A model generated the notes under the pieces. The model was given only the letters and a program-made list of their open reading frames with translations, was not told the origin of the DNA and did not search any database. 64,000 nucleotides of DNA from Bdellovibrio reynosensis (lineage in GTDB: Bacteria > Bdellovibrionota > Bdellovibrionia > Bdellovibrionales > Bdellovibrionaceae), in assembly GCF_022814725.1 (NCBI RefSeq), contig NZ_CP093442.1, forward strand, positions 1,488,001 through 1,552,000. Reading direction: 5' to 3'. A program made the translations under genes and the position numbers. Numbering within the stretch: the first letter of the stretch is position 1; the number at the start of each line of letters is the position of its first letter. Positions 35,541 to 44,541 of the stretch are shown here, in pieces.

Positions 35541-35751
35541 TTACCACCGGAGCGGCGGTGGAAATTGATTTTGCGTAATGGTTACCACCGAATCGGAAGT
35601 GAAAGTTGCTACGATGTACGCAAGAAAGTTTGTTCAGGTGGGAGCCTGACGCGGTGAAACCGTAAAAAGCAAAAAATGCCACGAAGGCATTTTTTCGCGT
35701 AAGCGAGAAGGGCAAGGGGGCAGGAGCCCGCAGCAAGCAGGCACCTTTTGG
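35541..35751. repeat. 210-bp direct repeat, copy 1
   Basis: A unit that begins TTACCACCGGAGCGG, contains a terminator-like hairpin (AAAAAATGCC/GGCATTTTTT at 35671-35695) and ends GCAGGCACC. It is repeated at 35806-36015 with about 95% identity by eye. Confidence 0.88.
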
Positions 35752-35805
35752 ACAAACGCAATGGTTACCGCCGATACGGTGGTAGAAATTTACTTTCAGC
35801 AATTT

Positions 35806-36015
35806 TTACCACCGGAGCGGTGGTGGAAATTGATTTTGCGTAATGGTTACCACCGATTCGGAAGTAGAATTTGCTACGATGTACGCAATGAAGTTTACTT
35901 CAGGTGGGAGCCTGACGCGGTGAAACCGTAAAAAGCAAAAAATGCCACGAAGGCATTTTTTCGCGTAAGCCCGAAGGGCAAGGGCAGGAGCCCGCAGCAA
36001 GCAGGCACCCTTTGG
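35806..36015. repeat. 210-bp direct repeat, copy 2
   Basis: Same order as copy 1 and the same hairpin at 35937-35961. The period between copies is 265 bp. Substitutions and one or two small indels separate the copies, so the duplication is not fresh. Confidence 0.88.
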
Positions 36016-36040
36016 TTGCTGCCGATATCGGGGCGAAAAT

Positions 36041-36070
36041 AAAAAAGCCGATCTTGCGATCGGCTTTTTT
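36041..36070 (-). terminator. Terminator of ppdK
   Basis: AAAAAAGCCGATC and GATCGGCTTTTTT form a perfect 13-bp stem with loop TTGC, 25 nt after the stop at 36095. Confidence 0.93.
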
Positions 36071-36094
36071 GTTATTTAGAAAAGTACTTAGAAA

Positions 36095-38809
36095 CTAGTG
36101 CACAGCTTTCTTCATCAAAGCTGCACGAGCTGCCGCAAGTCTTGCGATAGGCACTCGGAACGGAGAACAAGACACGTAATCTAGTCCCGCCTTATGGAAG
36201 AACTCGATAGAATCTGGATCACCCCCGTGCTCGCCGCACACGCCGACTTTTAGGTCAGGACGTTGACGACGACCCAGTTCTGTTCCCATTTTCACTAGTG
36301 AACCTACGCCCACCTGGTCGATGGAAACAAACGGATCTTTTGGCAAGATGCCGCTAGAAACGTATGAGCCCAAGAAACGGCCAGAGTCATCACGAGATAG
36401 ACCCAAAGTCGTTTGAGTTAAGTCATTGGTACCAAAGCTAAAGAAGTCAGCATGCTCAGCAATCGCATCCGCAGTCAAAGCGGCGCGAGGAAGTTCGATC
36501 ATAGTTCCAACCAAGTAATCAAACTTCACGTTTTTCTCGGCTTGAACTTTTTTAACTTCATTGATCGCTGAATGACGAAGGATATCTAATTCCTTATCCG
36601 TCGCCACAAGTGGGATCATGATTTCAGGAATTAGTTTTTTACCTTCACCGATCATCAAGCAAGCTGCTTCCGCAATCGCGCGCACTTGCATTTGATAAAT
36701 CTCTGGGTAAGTGATCGCCAAACGGCAACCACGGTGACCCAACATTGGATTGAACTCGTGCAAAGCTTTTACTTTGTTACGAAGACGTTCATAATCCATG
36801 TTAATGCGAGCTGCTAGCTCCTTAGTTTCTTCATCGGTGTGAGGCACGAACTCATGAAGAGGTGGATCCAATAAACGGATTGTTACTGGCAAGCCGTCCA
36901 TGATTTTAAATAATTGATAGAAGTCATCTCTTTGCATTGGCAATAGTTTTGCCAACGCTTTTTCACGGTCTGATTTGTTGTCAGCGATGATCATCTCACG
37001 AACCGCATCGATGCGATCAGCACCAAAGAACATATGCTCTGTACGGCAAAGACCGATACCTTCAGCACCGAAGTTACGAGCTGTTTGTGCATCTTTCGGA
37101 GTATCCGCGTTCGTACGAACTTTCAACTTACGAACTTGGTCCGCGATTTTCATGATGCGCTCAAAGTTGCCATCAAGTTTAGGCTCGATGGTTTTAACTT
37201 CGCCCAAGTAAACTTCACCCGTAGAACCATCCAAAGTGATCACATCGCCCTTTTTAAGGACGTAGCCCTTTACTTTCATAGTTTCATTACGGTAGTCGAC
37301 TTCAACATCACCACAACCAGCCACACAGCATTTACCCATACCGCGCGCTACTACCGCCGCATGCGACGTCATACCACCACGAGTAGTGAAGATACCTTGC
37401 GCCGCCACCATACCTGCGATGTCTTCAGGGGATGTTTCGATACGAACAAGAATAACTTTCTTACCTTGTTCTTTCCACTCAACCGCTTCTTCCGAAGTGA
37501 ATACGATTTGACCGTTCACCCCGCCTGGAGAAGCTGGAAGACCTTTAGCCAATAAAGTTTTTTGAGCTTTAGGATCTAAGGTAGGATGAAGTAATTGATC
37601 CAATGAAGAAGGATCAAGTCTTAATAACGCTTCATCTTGATTGATCAACTTTTCATCGATCATGTCACAAGCGATTTTTAAAGCCGCAGCAGCTGTTCTT
37701 TTGCCGTTACGAGTTTGCAGCATCCACAAAGTTTTACGTTCAATCGTAAACTCGATGTCTTGCATGTCGCGATAGTGACCTTCAAGTTTTTTATAAATAT
37801 CAACAAGCTGTTGGTAGGCTTCAGGCAATGCTTCTTCTAAAGAAGGCACACCTGCAGCCGCCGCAGCAACTTTAGTGATTGGCTGCGGAGTTCTGATACC
37901 CGCTACCACGTCTTCACCTTGCGCGTTCAATAAGAACTCGCCATAGAAAGCTTTTTCACCAGTAGAAGGATTGCGTGTGAACGCAACGCCTGTAGCTGAG
38001 TCATCGCCCATATTTCCGAAAACCATGGATTGCACGTTCACCGCCGTACCCCAAGCAGCAGGAATGCTGTGAAGTTCACGGTAAGTGATCGCGCGCGGAG
38101 TATTCCAAGAACGGAATACTGCAGAAACAGAACCCCATAGTTGTTCCCATGGATCGTTCGGGAAAGATTGACCCGTCATTTGATGAACTAGGTCCTTAAA
38201 CTTTTTCACCAAAAGTTTTAGGTCATCAACAGTCATTTCAGTATCAAGTTTATAGTGCTTTTCTTCTTTAAGGTCTTCTAACGTCACTTCAAGAAGTGAA
38301 GAGTTCATACCCATCACCACGTCAGAGTACATCTGAATAAATCTGCGGTAAGAATCCCAAGCAAAACGAGGATTGTTAGAAGACTTAGCTAAGCCCTCTA
38401 CAGTTTGATCATTCAAACCAAGATTTAAGATTGTATCCATCATACCCGGCATAGAAGCGCGAGCTCCAGAACGAACAGAAACTAAAAGCGGATTGTTCAC
38501 GTCACCGAACTTCTTGCCGATTTTCGCTTCAACTTTTTCCATTGCAGTGATTACCGCAGGACGAACCCACTCAGGTAATTTGCCGCCAGCTTCATAGAAG
38601 TGGGCGCAGATTTCAGTAGAGATTGTGAAGCCCGGAGGAACTGGAATGCCTAAAGAAGTCATCTCAGCAAGGTTTGCACCTTTACCGCCTAGGATATTCT
38701 TCATGCCGGCATTTCCTTCAGCTTCACCTGCTGCGAAGAAATACACGAACTTCTGAGGAATGGTTGTTGTGGAAGTTGGTTTTGTTTCGGTGTTTACATT
38801 CTGGTGCAT
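36095..38809 (-). CDS. ppdK: Pyruvate phosphate dikinase
   Basis: This 904-residue enzyme interconverts pyruvate + ATP + Pi and PEP + AMP + PPi. It has an N-terminal ATP-grasp domain (GGKGANLAEMTSLGIPVPPGF, RSGARASMPGMMDT), the phosphohistidine domain (GGMTSHAAVVARGMGK) and a C-terminal PEP/pyruvate barrel ending VGVCGEHGGDP with the catalytic Cys. Length is normal. The gene allows reversible glycolysis/gluconeogenesis, useful when growing on prey amino acids. ATG 38809 has AGGAGA upstream, with a hairpin directly before that site. Confidence 0.96.
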   Translation of the reverse strand: MHQNVNTETKPTSTTTIPQKFVYFFAAGEAEGNAGMKNILGGKGANLAEMTSLGIPVPPGFTISTEICAHFYEAGGKLPEWVRPAVITAMEKVEAKIGKKFGDVNNPLLVSVRSGARASMPGMMDTILNLGLNDQTVEGLAKSSNNPRFAWDSYRRFIQMYSDVVMGMNSSLLEVTLEDLKEEKHYKLDTEMTVDDLKLLVKKFKDLVHQMTGQSFPNDPWEQLWGSVSAVFRSWNTPRAITYRELHSIPAAWGTAVNVQSMVFGNMGDDSATGVAFTRNPSTGEKAFYGEFLLNAQGEDVVAGIRTPQPITKVAAAAAGVPSLEEALPEAYQQLVDIYKKLEGHYRDMQDIEFTIERKTLWMLQTRNGKRTAAAALKIACDMIDEKLINQDEALLRLDPSSLDQLLHPTLDPKAQKTLLAKGLPASPGGVNGQIVFTSEEAVEWKEQGKKVILVRIETSPEDIAGMVAAQGIFTTRGGMTSHAAVVARGMGKCCVAGCGDVEVDYRNETMKVKGYVLKKGDVITLDGSTGEVYLGEVKTIEPKLDGNFERIMKIADQVRKLKVRTNADTPKDAQTARNFGAEGIGLCRTEHMFFGADRIDAVREMIIADNKSDREKALAKLLPMQRDDFYQLFKIMDGLPVTIRLLDPPLHEFVPHTDEETKELAARINMDYERLRNKVKALHEFNPMLGHRGCRLAITYPEIYQMQVRAIAEAACLMIGEGKKLIPEIMIPLVATDKELDILRHSAINEVKKVQAEKNVKFDYLVGTMIELPRAALTADAIAEHADFFSFGTNDLTQTTLGLSRDDSGRFLGSYVSSGILPKDPFVSIDQVGVGSLVKMGTELGRRQRPDLKVGVCGEHGGDPDSIEFFHKAGLDYVSCSPFRVPIARLAAARAALMKKAVH

Positions 38810-38824
38810 AAGTCTCCTGATACA

Positions 38825-38841
38825 CTCTGACCTGGTCAGAG
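38825..38841 (-). promoter_or_regulatory. Inverted repeat directly before the ppdK ribosome-binding site
   Basis: CTCTGACC-T-GGTCAGAG, a perfect 8-bp inverted repeat with one central base, begins 16 nt before the ppdK start. The one-base centre suits a protein operator better than an RNA hairpin. Confidence 0.5.
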
Positions 38842-39100
38842 CAGCCCCGAAAAGTAAGTTATTTATCTGGTATAGAACACTGCTAAGTGCCTAATATCAA
38901 TGACTATATTTCGCAGACCTATGCGATGAGTTATAGAGTCCGCACTCCAATGGAATTACCATTTTTCGACTTCGAATTCGCGTTGTTTTTTAACCACTTA
39001 GGCACTTTTTACAGGAAAAACTGACCTAACCGGAACTTAACGGAAATTCCCATACCCCTATGATAGAAGTGCGCCATTCAAAACAAACAGGAGAATTTCG

Positions 39101-39415
39101 ATGAAAAAAGTGGCAATCGCCCTAGGTCTATTACTTTCAAATTCAGCTTTAGCTTTTAACGACTGCACTCAACTTGACGCTCAAATTTTAGGCAAAGTGA
39201 AATCAGTAACTGAAGTGAGCGCAACACAAGTTCGCGTAACAATCGATTGGTCGCAAAAATATCTTTACGCTCCAAGCTTCAACTGCCCACTTGCTATCGG
39301 CGAAGTAAGTTCATTTGGCTTCATCACAACTCGCAAAGTAACTGTTGGCCAACAAATCGACGGAATTGCTTACCGTTCAACACAAGAAGACGCTACAGCT
39401 ATTTATTTGTGGTAA
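39101..39415 (+). CDS. Small secreted protein
   Basis: This 104-residue protein has a signal peptide (VAIALGLLLSNSALAFN) and a short beta-rich mature domain with two cysteines (NDCTQLDAQ and NCPLAIGE), probably a disulfide. AGGAG precedes the ATG. It lies 40 nt before another small secreted protein and shares the downstream terminator, so they form a two-gene operon. Family unknown. Confidence 0.75.
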   Translation: MKKVAIALGLLLSNSALAFNDCTQLDAQILGKVKSVTEVSATQVRVTIDWSQKYLYAPSFNCPLAIGEVSSFGFITTRKVTVGQQIDGIAYRSTQEDATAIYLW

Positions 39416-39454
39416 TCGCTTAGAATTTTACCCATTAACTTTAAGGAGATATCC

Positions 39455-39946
39455 ATGCACAAAGCTGTTTTAGTATTTATGTCTTTGCTTATGTCCTCGA
39501 GTGTTTTTGCGAAAACAATTCCTTCTTCTAAAATCGAAATCGCACCTTCAAGCATCGATCAAGTGGTTCGTCTGGTAGATAAACGCGAATCTGGTCATAC
39601 AAAAGTAAACATCATCGTAGAAGAGCTTGGTATGAGCACTGATGTTTCCCCGCGCTATACAGTTTATCTTGGTTTCGCAAGTTTGGGTGAAATGGGCAAC
39701 ATCTATGCGGATTTCAAAATTGACGACGCCGTCTGGGAGTTTAAGTCAGCTACAAGAATAGCCGCAGGAATTTACGAAGTTCAAGTTGTAGGTTTTGATG
39801 AGAACTACGAAATGAGAGAGTTCACTTACACAATCGATACAACTCAAATGTTTATCGACGAACGCAAAGCTCGTAAGAAATGCGGCGGTGATTTCTGCGA
39901 TCAGGAACTTAACACAACAATCGAAGTCAAAACCTCAGTAAAATAA
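39455..39946 (+). CDS. Secreted hypothetical protein
   Basis: This 163-residue protein has a signal peptide (VLVFMSLLMSSSVFAKT) and a beta-strand-rich mature region; two C-terminal cysteines (KKCGGDFCDQE) could bridge. AAGGAG precedes the ATG. I do not recognise the family. It is the second gene after another small secreted protein and ends at a strong terminator. Confidence 0.75.
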   Translation: MHKAVLVFMSLLMSSSVFAKTIPSSKIEIAPSSIDQVVRLVDKRESGHTKVNIIVEELGMSTDVSPRYTVYLGFASLGEMGNIYADFKIDDAVWEFKSATRIAAGIYEVQVVGFDENYEMREFTYTIDTTQMFIDERKARKKCGGDFCDQELNTTIEVKTSVK

Positions 39947-39969
39947 TGGGTTCTGATTTTAAAAAAACA

Positions 39970-40007
39970 AAAGGCTTTAAGTGATAAACTTAAAGCCTTT
40001 TTATTTT
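39970..40007 (+). terminator. Terminator of the two small secreted-protein genes
   Basis: AAAGGCTTTAAG and CTTAAAGCCTTT form a perfect 12-bp stem with a 7-nt loop, followed by TTATTTT. Confidence 0.92.
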
Positions 40008-40028
40008 CACCGAGCCAAGGTTGGCGAG

Positions 40029-40063
40029 AAGTGGCCATATGCAAGGCGGAGGATCGGCGACCG
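40029..40063. repeat. Structured repeat family, copy C (left half only)
   Basis: AAGTGGCCATATGC followed by the conserved GCAAGGCGGAGG (40041-40052) and ATCGG matches the left part of copies A and B. The right half with CAACGCAGTC is absent, and the sequence runs straight into the end of the gliding operon's last gene. Confidence 0.7.
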
Positions 40064-41083
40064 CTATTTATTACTTACGTCGATCGTTTCGAAGTCGATG
40101 GTCAAACCAACGTTCGGACCTTGATAGTTCCACTCAATTCCTTCTGCTAGAAGGATTGAATTCGTCGAAGGCTGATACACCCAACCGTTTGTTGCACTGT
40201 TAGGGATCACTTGCGTACCATAAGACACCTTGATGGTCTTAACATTCGGGATACGGCTTAGTTTCACCGAACCAGATGTTCTCCTTACGATATCGCGAGC
40301 AAACTCCGCTAATTTCACACCGTAGTCTGGAGCGCAAAGACTTAAGATGTTTTGTTGCATCTTATCGCCGTTCACAACAGTTCCTAAGAAGCCCTCAAGC
40401 TTATCATCGACATCTTCCATTGAAGTGCAGATATCTTGCTGAGCCACTGTGCGAATAACCCCGTAACCCAAGACTTTATTAGGGTCACCCTTTTTGGCCA
40501 CCAGCTGTGTCAACAAATCCTGTGGAGTATAATTAGATTGGTCTTTCGCATCGGTGATAAAGATCACCGCCAAGAAAGCGTCCTGACGATAAAAGTTACG
40601 GTTCACACCCATCTCTAAAGCTGGGGATAAAGCCGCTAATACCGGGCCGAACATTTCTTCTGAAGCTGAACCGTTGGTACCCACGATGAATTTGCGTGAC
40701 AGGATATTCACTAGATCTGGGGTGCTGTTTTCAACATAGGCAGGATATCCTTGCAGCTTCCCACAATCAGTACTGCAGTCATCCATATCTGTCGTCACGA
40801 TACCGATGTGGTAATCAAGAATCGAAACTTTAGAAATAGCATCAGCGAACTCCAAAGCATTGCGGCTTAAGTTGTTCTGCGCTTCCGCCATACTTCCTGA
40901 GTTATCGATTACAAAAAGAATGTCTACTTTAGGATTAAAGACCGCAAAGTCTTTTGGTTTTTCCTGGAAGTCTTCCTTTGGAATAACCGCTTTAGCGACA
41001 AGCTTTGTTGATTCGCTCGGGCTGCACCCTACTAAAGCTACACCCGCTGCCAATGCAAGGATGCATTTATTAGCTAATTTCAT
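40064..41083 (-). CDS. VWA-domain lipoprotein of the gliding operon
   Basis: This 339-residue lipoprotein (lipobox ALVGC, Cys20) has a von Willebrand A domain with the metal-ion adhesion site DNSGSM at ~residue 60, TDMDDCSTDCG later in the domain, and further cysteines near the end (DICTSMEDVDD, SLCAPDYG). VWA domains bind proteins in a metal-dependent way, so it could be an adhesion or regulatory part of the motility complex. ATG 41083 follows AAGGAG and touches the upstream TPR gene's stop. It is the last gene of the operon. Confidence 0.82.
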   Translation of the reverse strand: MKLANKCILALAAGVALVGCSPSESTKLVAKAVIPKEDFQEKPKDFAVFNPKVDILFVIDNSGSMAEAQNNLSRNALEFADAISKVSILDYHIGIVTTDMDDCSTDCGKLQGYPAYVENSTPDLVNILSRKFIVGTNGSASEEMFGPVLAALSPALEMGVNRNFYRQDAFLAVIFITDAKDQSNYTPQDLLTQLVAKKGDPNKVLGYGVIRTVAQQDICTSMEDVDDKLEGFLGTVVNGDKMQQNILSLCAPDYGVKLAEFARDIVRRTSGSVKLSRIPNVKTIKVSYGTQVIPNSATNGWVYQPSTNSILLAEGIEWNYQGPNVGLTIDFETIDVSNK

Positions 41084-41085
41084 TA

Positions 41086-42681
41086 CTACTCCTTCGCAAC
41101 GGCTTTCGCGCAACCTTTTTTAACATCGACTTTGAAATTTGAAAGTTCGTCGAACCAAATTTCTTTGTCGTGCACAAAGTTCATCGCATGTTTGCTGCTT
41201 GAACCGGTGCTACCGATTTTCGCTTCAGACGTGCCTAGGTTTTTAAGGAATTTTTGCGCCGAATCCACTTGTTGGATCATTTCAACTTCAACGATTCTTA
41301 GGCGTTGCATAACTTGTTTTGAGTCTTCAAGTTCTTGTTTCGCCAGATCTTGAACACGTTGGTAACCAGCACCTTCCGTCATTTGCGCGCGAGTCTGAAC
41401 TTGGTTTTTCAAAGTTTCAAACTGACCTTGCAAGTTTCCGAAAGTCAAAGAACGAGCGTAAAGCTGTTCAGCTACACCCGCTTCTTTAGATAGGAATTGA
41501 TGTCTTTTTACTAACAAAGACAACATCTCATCTTTAGAGGCATAAGTCGGCAATTGATGAGCATCTTTACCTAGCTTTTCATTGCTAACAGGTCCATCAG
41601 CCAAAGACTTCATCAAGTTCGCAACTGCTGGTTGACGAGCGTCTGCTGCCAATTTTTCTAAAGCAATAAGGTGTTCACCAAACTGTGGTTTTATCGCTTT
41701 CATTGTCGCGATCACGCCTGGGTAATCACACACTTTTAGGCTTGTGAAAGAACCTAAAAGATACGACTCAATTCCTACCCAACCTTTAAAGTGTGGGTAA
41801 GTCAGAGTTTTAGTGATTGCCATTGCGTTTTGTGGTTCACCTTTTCTCATGTAAGCCCAAGCCATTTCTTCTTGAGCTTGAAACCAGTAATCAGACTTCT
41901 TAGAGATCTTTTCGTAATATTTCAACGAAGCATCCAAGAAACCGTTTTGATATAACAAACGGCCCGCAGTGATCGTCATAAGATCTTTATCAATCGGATT
42001 GTTCTTAACCTTCATTAAGTGAGCAAGAACTTGAGCCGCTTTTGAAGCGTCCCCTTTGATACCAAGATTTAAAACCAACTGCCATTGTAGGATCGCACGT
42101 TGTGCTGAATCCACCGGGGTCTTTTTGATTAGTTCAGTCAGGCTTGCGATGTCTTCTTCAACGTAGGTTTTTTGCAAAACCACCGCCATTTCAGCACCCA
42201 CACCGAACACACCTGTCCAATAAGGATTCCAGGTGATCTGAACCATGCCCCACACTGGATCTTTATCGTTCAAGTTTTCTTTCCAAAGGCTGATAACTGA
42301 GTTGTCAATTTTTTGGGGCTCTTTAATTGCCATCAAACTTTCGACGCCATTCAGTTTTAAGCCGTTTTTATAATATAAAAACGCCTCAAGGGCTTTGCCA
42401 GTTTCTAAAGCTTGGAAAGTAGATCCGTTAAAAGCCGAGCTCCACTGGAACAAAGCTTTTTCATAGTTCTTTTCAACTAAGAACTGAAAGAAGATATTTT
42501 GTTCAGCCGATGAAGGGTTCACGGCTTTTTTAAGCTTAGCCACTTCTTCAGACTCAACGAATTGAGCTGCCGAAGTGCCAGTCTTTCCTTCAAGGATGCT
42601 CATCAAGTCGTCTTCAGCTAAAGCCGCGTTGTGAACACCTAAAAGTAAAGATGCAACAGTTAAGGATTTTACGATCATCAT
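41086..42681 (-). CDS. Periplasmic TPR protein, GltE-like
   Basis: This 531-residue protein has a signal peptide (KSLTVASLLLGVHNAALA) and TPR-like helical repeats through most of its length (for example QNGFLDASLKYYEKIS and QAQEEMAWAYMRKGEPQNAMAI). TPR proteins of this kind scaffold the Glt gliding complex in Myxococcus. The match to GltE is by operon position and architecture, not by sequence search. Its ATG overlaps the stop of the outer-membrane barrel gene (TTATGATG). Confidence 0.8.
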   Translation of the reverse strand: MMIVKSLTVASLLLGVHNAALAEDDLMSILEGKTGTSAAQFVESEEVAKLKKAVNPSSAEQNIFFQFLVEKNYEKALFQWSSAFNGSTFQALETGKALEAFLYYKNGLKLNGVESLMAIKEPQKIDNSVISLWKENLNDKDPVWGMVQITWNPYWTGVFGVGAEMAVVLQKTYVEEDIASLTELIKKTPVDSAQRAILQWQLVLNLGIKGDASKAAQVLAHLMKVKNNPIDKDLMTITAGRLLYQNGFLDASLKYYEKISKKSDYWFQAQEEMAWAYMRKGEPQNAMAITKTLTYPHFKGWVGIESYLLGSFTSLKVCDYPGVIATMKAIKPQFGEHLIALEKLAADARQPAVANLMKSLADGPVSNEKLGKDAHQLPTYASKDEMLSLLVKRHQFLSKEAGVAEQLYARSLTFGNLQGQFETLKNQVQTRAQMTEGAGYQRVQDLAKQELEDSKQVMQRLRIVEVEMIQQVDSAQKFLKNLGTSEAKIGSTGSSSKHAMNFVHDKEIWFDELSNFKVDVKKGCAKAVAKE

Positions 42682-43385
42682 AACATCCATCCCATTTGTA
42701 CTGAAGCGACGTTAGTCACCATGTTTTCAGTCTTATTATAGTATTCAGCTTTGTACTGTTGAGCACGGTATTCAAAACGAGTTGTCAGGTTTTGATTAAC
42801 CCAGAAACCCAAGCCAAGCCCCAAAGTCGCAGCCGGAGTCGAGCTATTTGAAAGCTCCATAGAACCGTAACCTGCAGTCAGGTACGTATCGAAGTGAGCA
42901 ACACCCAATTTACCAAAGCTTAGTTTACCCACGATAGGGTACCAGTTAACCAAAGCTGTCGTTTCAGTTTTAGGATAGATCACTTGCGGGAAAAGGTAGT
43001 TTGGATCTTTTTTGTTTGCAGCGGCGTCTTTATTCGCCTTATCCACCATCGCTTTACCTTCAGGAGTTAAAGTGTTGAATGAATAACTGTATTTTAAACC
43101 CACACTCCAAGATGGGTTGATATGATAGTGAACGTTCATACCCATGTTGTTTGTTTGGTTGTATGAATCACCCCCGAACACGCCAGAAAATTCTGGAGCT
43201 AGCTCAACGCGCTTCGTGCGAGAGATAAAACGATTTTGGATAACTTCGTTTTCCACTTCAGGGTTTAAAGCTTTTGCTTTCATGTAAAGCGCTTCGTTAC
43301 CACCGAAAGAATCTACTTCTTCCTGAACTTGAGCGTAGGAAGTTGATGATAGAAGTAATGCAACAACTAGGCTTAATGATTTCAT
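42678..43385 (-). CDS. Outer-membrane beta-barrel protein of the gliding operon
   Basis: This 235-residue protein has a signal peptide (SLVVALLLSSTSYAQ) and alternating aromatic strands ending in a C-terminal strand (NVASVQMGWML), as in outer-membrane barrels. The N-terminal part (FGGNEALYMKAKALNPEVENEV) and the barrel type recall the 'OMP_myx_plus' barrels that occur with gliding genes. Probably an outer-membrane anchor point for the complex (GltA/B/H-like). It overlaps the lipoprotein gene upstream by 4 nt. Confidence 0.8.
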   Translation of the reverse strand: MKSLSLVVALLLSSTSYAQVQEEVDSFGGNEALYMKAKALNPEVENEVIQNRFISRTKRVELAPEFSGVFGGDSYNQTNNMGMNVHYHINPSWSVGLKYSYSFNTLTPEGKAMVDKANKDAAANKKDPNYLFPQVIYPKTETTALVNWYPIVGKLSFGKLGVAHFDTYLTAGYGSMELSNSSTPAATLGLGLGFWVNQNLTTRFEYRAQQYKAEYYNKTENMVTNVASVQMGWML

Positions 43386-44536
43386 GGAGTAGCCGCCTTT
43401 ACTGGAACACGAAGAGTGTGGATAGTAGTGACTTTTTGAGTTGTACGACCTGAAGCATTTTCAGATGTGATTAGGAAAGTATAAGTGCGAGGTGATGCGC
43501 CCGCGGTTTGGATAACCGCTGTGCAGTCCACTTGGCTCTTATTTGAAGTGTGCTTTCTGCATTCTAAAGAACTTCCTGGCAAAGATGTCGCAATATCGTC
43601 TTGAGAAACGATGCTTACTAGACCATTTCCAGATGGGTCAAAGATCGAGAACCAAACCGTCATGGACTCGCCCACTTTTAAGTTAGGGAAAGTATCATAT
43701 GTGATTTTTGTGTTTTTCATCTTCGCTTCGACCATGATGTCTTTTTTATAAAGCTCAGAAATCACACCGTGCTTAGAAACCGCACCTAAAGCAAAGCAGT
43801 AGTTACCAGAAAGCAAATTATCTGCATTGCTAAGTTCTACAGAAACTTCACCTTTGTATTTATTTGGTACTGCTGGATCCGCTTCAACTTTTTTCACATC
43901 AACGAAATGAGCGATGGATTCAGTGTAGTAGCTTGATGGGCAATCACGTACCACAACCGCAACGTCAGCTGCTGTGTTTGCATCTACGTCTTCTAAAGTG
44001 AATTCCAAAGCGTAGCGTTTACCAACCAACAATGAAGTTGGACCTGTCACTGTGTTCATGATTGGTTTTGAGTAAGTGTTCACAACGATCAAAGAAATAG
44101 TTTTCTTTTCAATTGAGATCGTCGGATTCACCGCATTTGGTTCAGTCACTAAAGAGACCTTTAGTTGCAATTCAATACTTGGGAAACCAGCAACTTGCGC
44201 TTTACCTGGAGTCCATTTGAACTCGCCTGTTGCCTGATCATAAGTAGCGCCTGGGAAATCAGCCAAGTTATCAACTGTGATTTTGTAACCCACATCCGGA
44301 GTCATCACGCGACCTTGGATTTTAAATTCCATAGAGCTTCCAACACGGCCATTAACCAATGTCGGAGCATCAATTTGCAAAGCTTCCTTAGGAAGTGGTT
44401 TTTCAGCTACTGGTTTTTCAGCATCTGGAAGACGGCCTTCACGAACTTGAGCTGAAGCATCAGCCAAAGGATCTTGTTGGAAATTACAGCCAGCCAAAAA
44501 TACTAATGCTGCGAAAATAGAAAGAAATACTTTCAT
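43382..44536 (-). CDS. Ig-like-domain lipoprotein of the gliding operon
   Basis: This 384-residue lipoprotein (lipobox VFLAGC, Cys17) has a Pro/Glu/Lys linker and then about three beta-sandwich, Ig- or cadherin-like units; YDQATGEFKWTPGKAQ is the typical strand pattern of such repeats. It is likely in the outer membrane or periplasm as a structural part of the motility complex (GltC/GltK-like by context). It sits 5 nt after the GltG-like gene and overlaps the barrel gene. Confidence 0.78.
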   Translation of the reverse strand: MKVFLSIFAALVFLAGCNFQQDPLADASAQVREGRLPDAEKPVAEKPLPKEALQIDAPTLVNGRVGSSMEFKIQGRVMTPDVGYKITVDNLADFPGATYDQATGEFKWTPGKAQVAGFPSIELQLKVSLVTEPNAVNPTISIEKKTISLIVVNTYSKPIMNTVTGPTSLLVGKRYALEFTLEDVDANTAADVAVVVRDCPSSYYTESIAHFVDVKKVEADPAVPNKYKGEVSVELSNADNLLSGNYCFALGAVSKHGVISELYKKDIMVEAKMKNTKITYDTFPNLKVGESMTVWFSIFDPSGNGLVSIVSQDDIATSLPGSSLECRKHTSNKSQVDCTAVIQTAGASPRTYTFLITSENASGRTTQKVTTIHTLRVPVKAATP

Positions 44537-44541
44537 CTGAA

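Larger units (their letters stand above)
35265..36094. other. Long non-coding stretch with direct repeats
   Basis: 830 nt without a credible gene. It holds two ~210-bp direct repeats, a shortened inverted relic, five copies of a TTACCACCG-type palindrome, and the ppdK terminator. Minus-strand open frames of 90 and 64 codons follow the repeat units, have no ribosome-binding site and are most likely chance. Confidence 0.75.

Noticed and set aside
35530-36000. Two minus-strand open frames (90 and 64 codons) in the repeat region
   Set aside because: They follow the direct repeats, lack ribosome-binding sites and have no recognisable domains.
35541-36015. CRISPR array
   Set aside because: Only two long repeats of ~210 bp with one spacer and no cas genes nearby.
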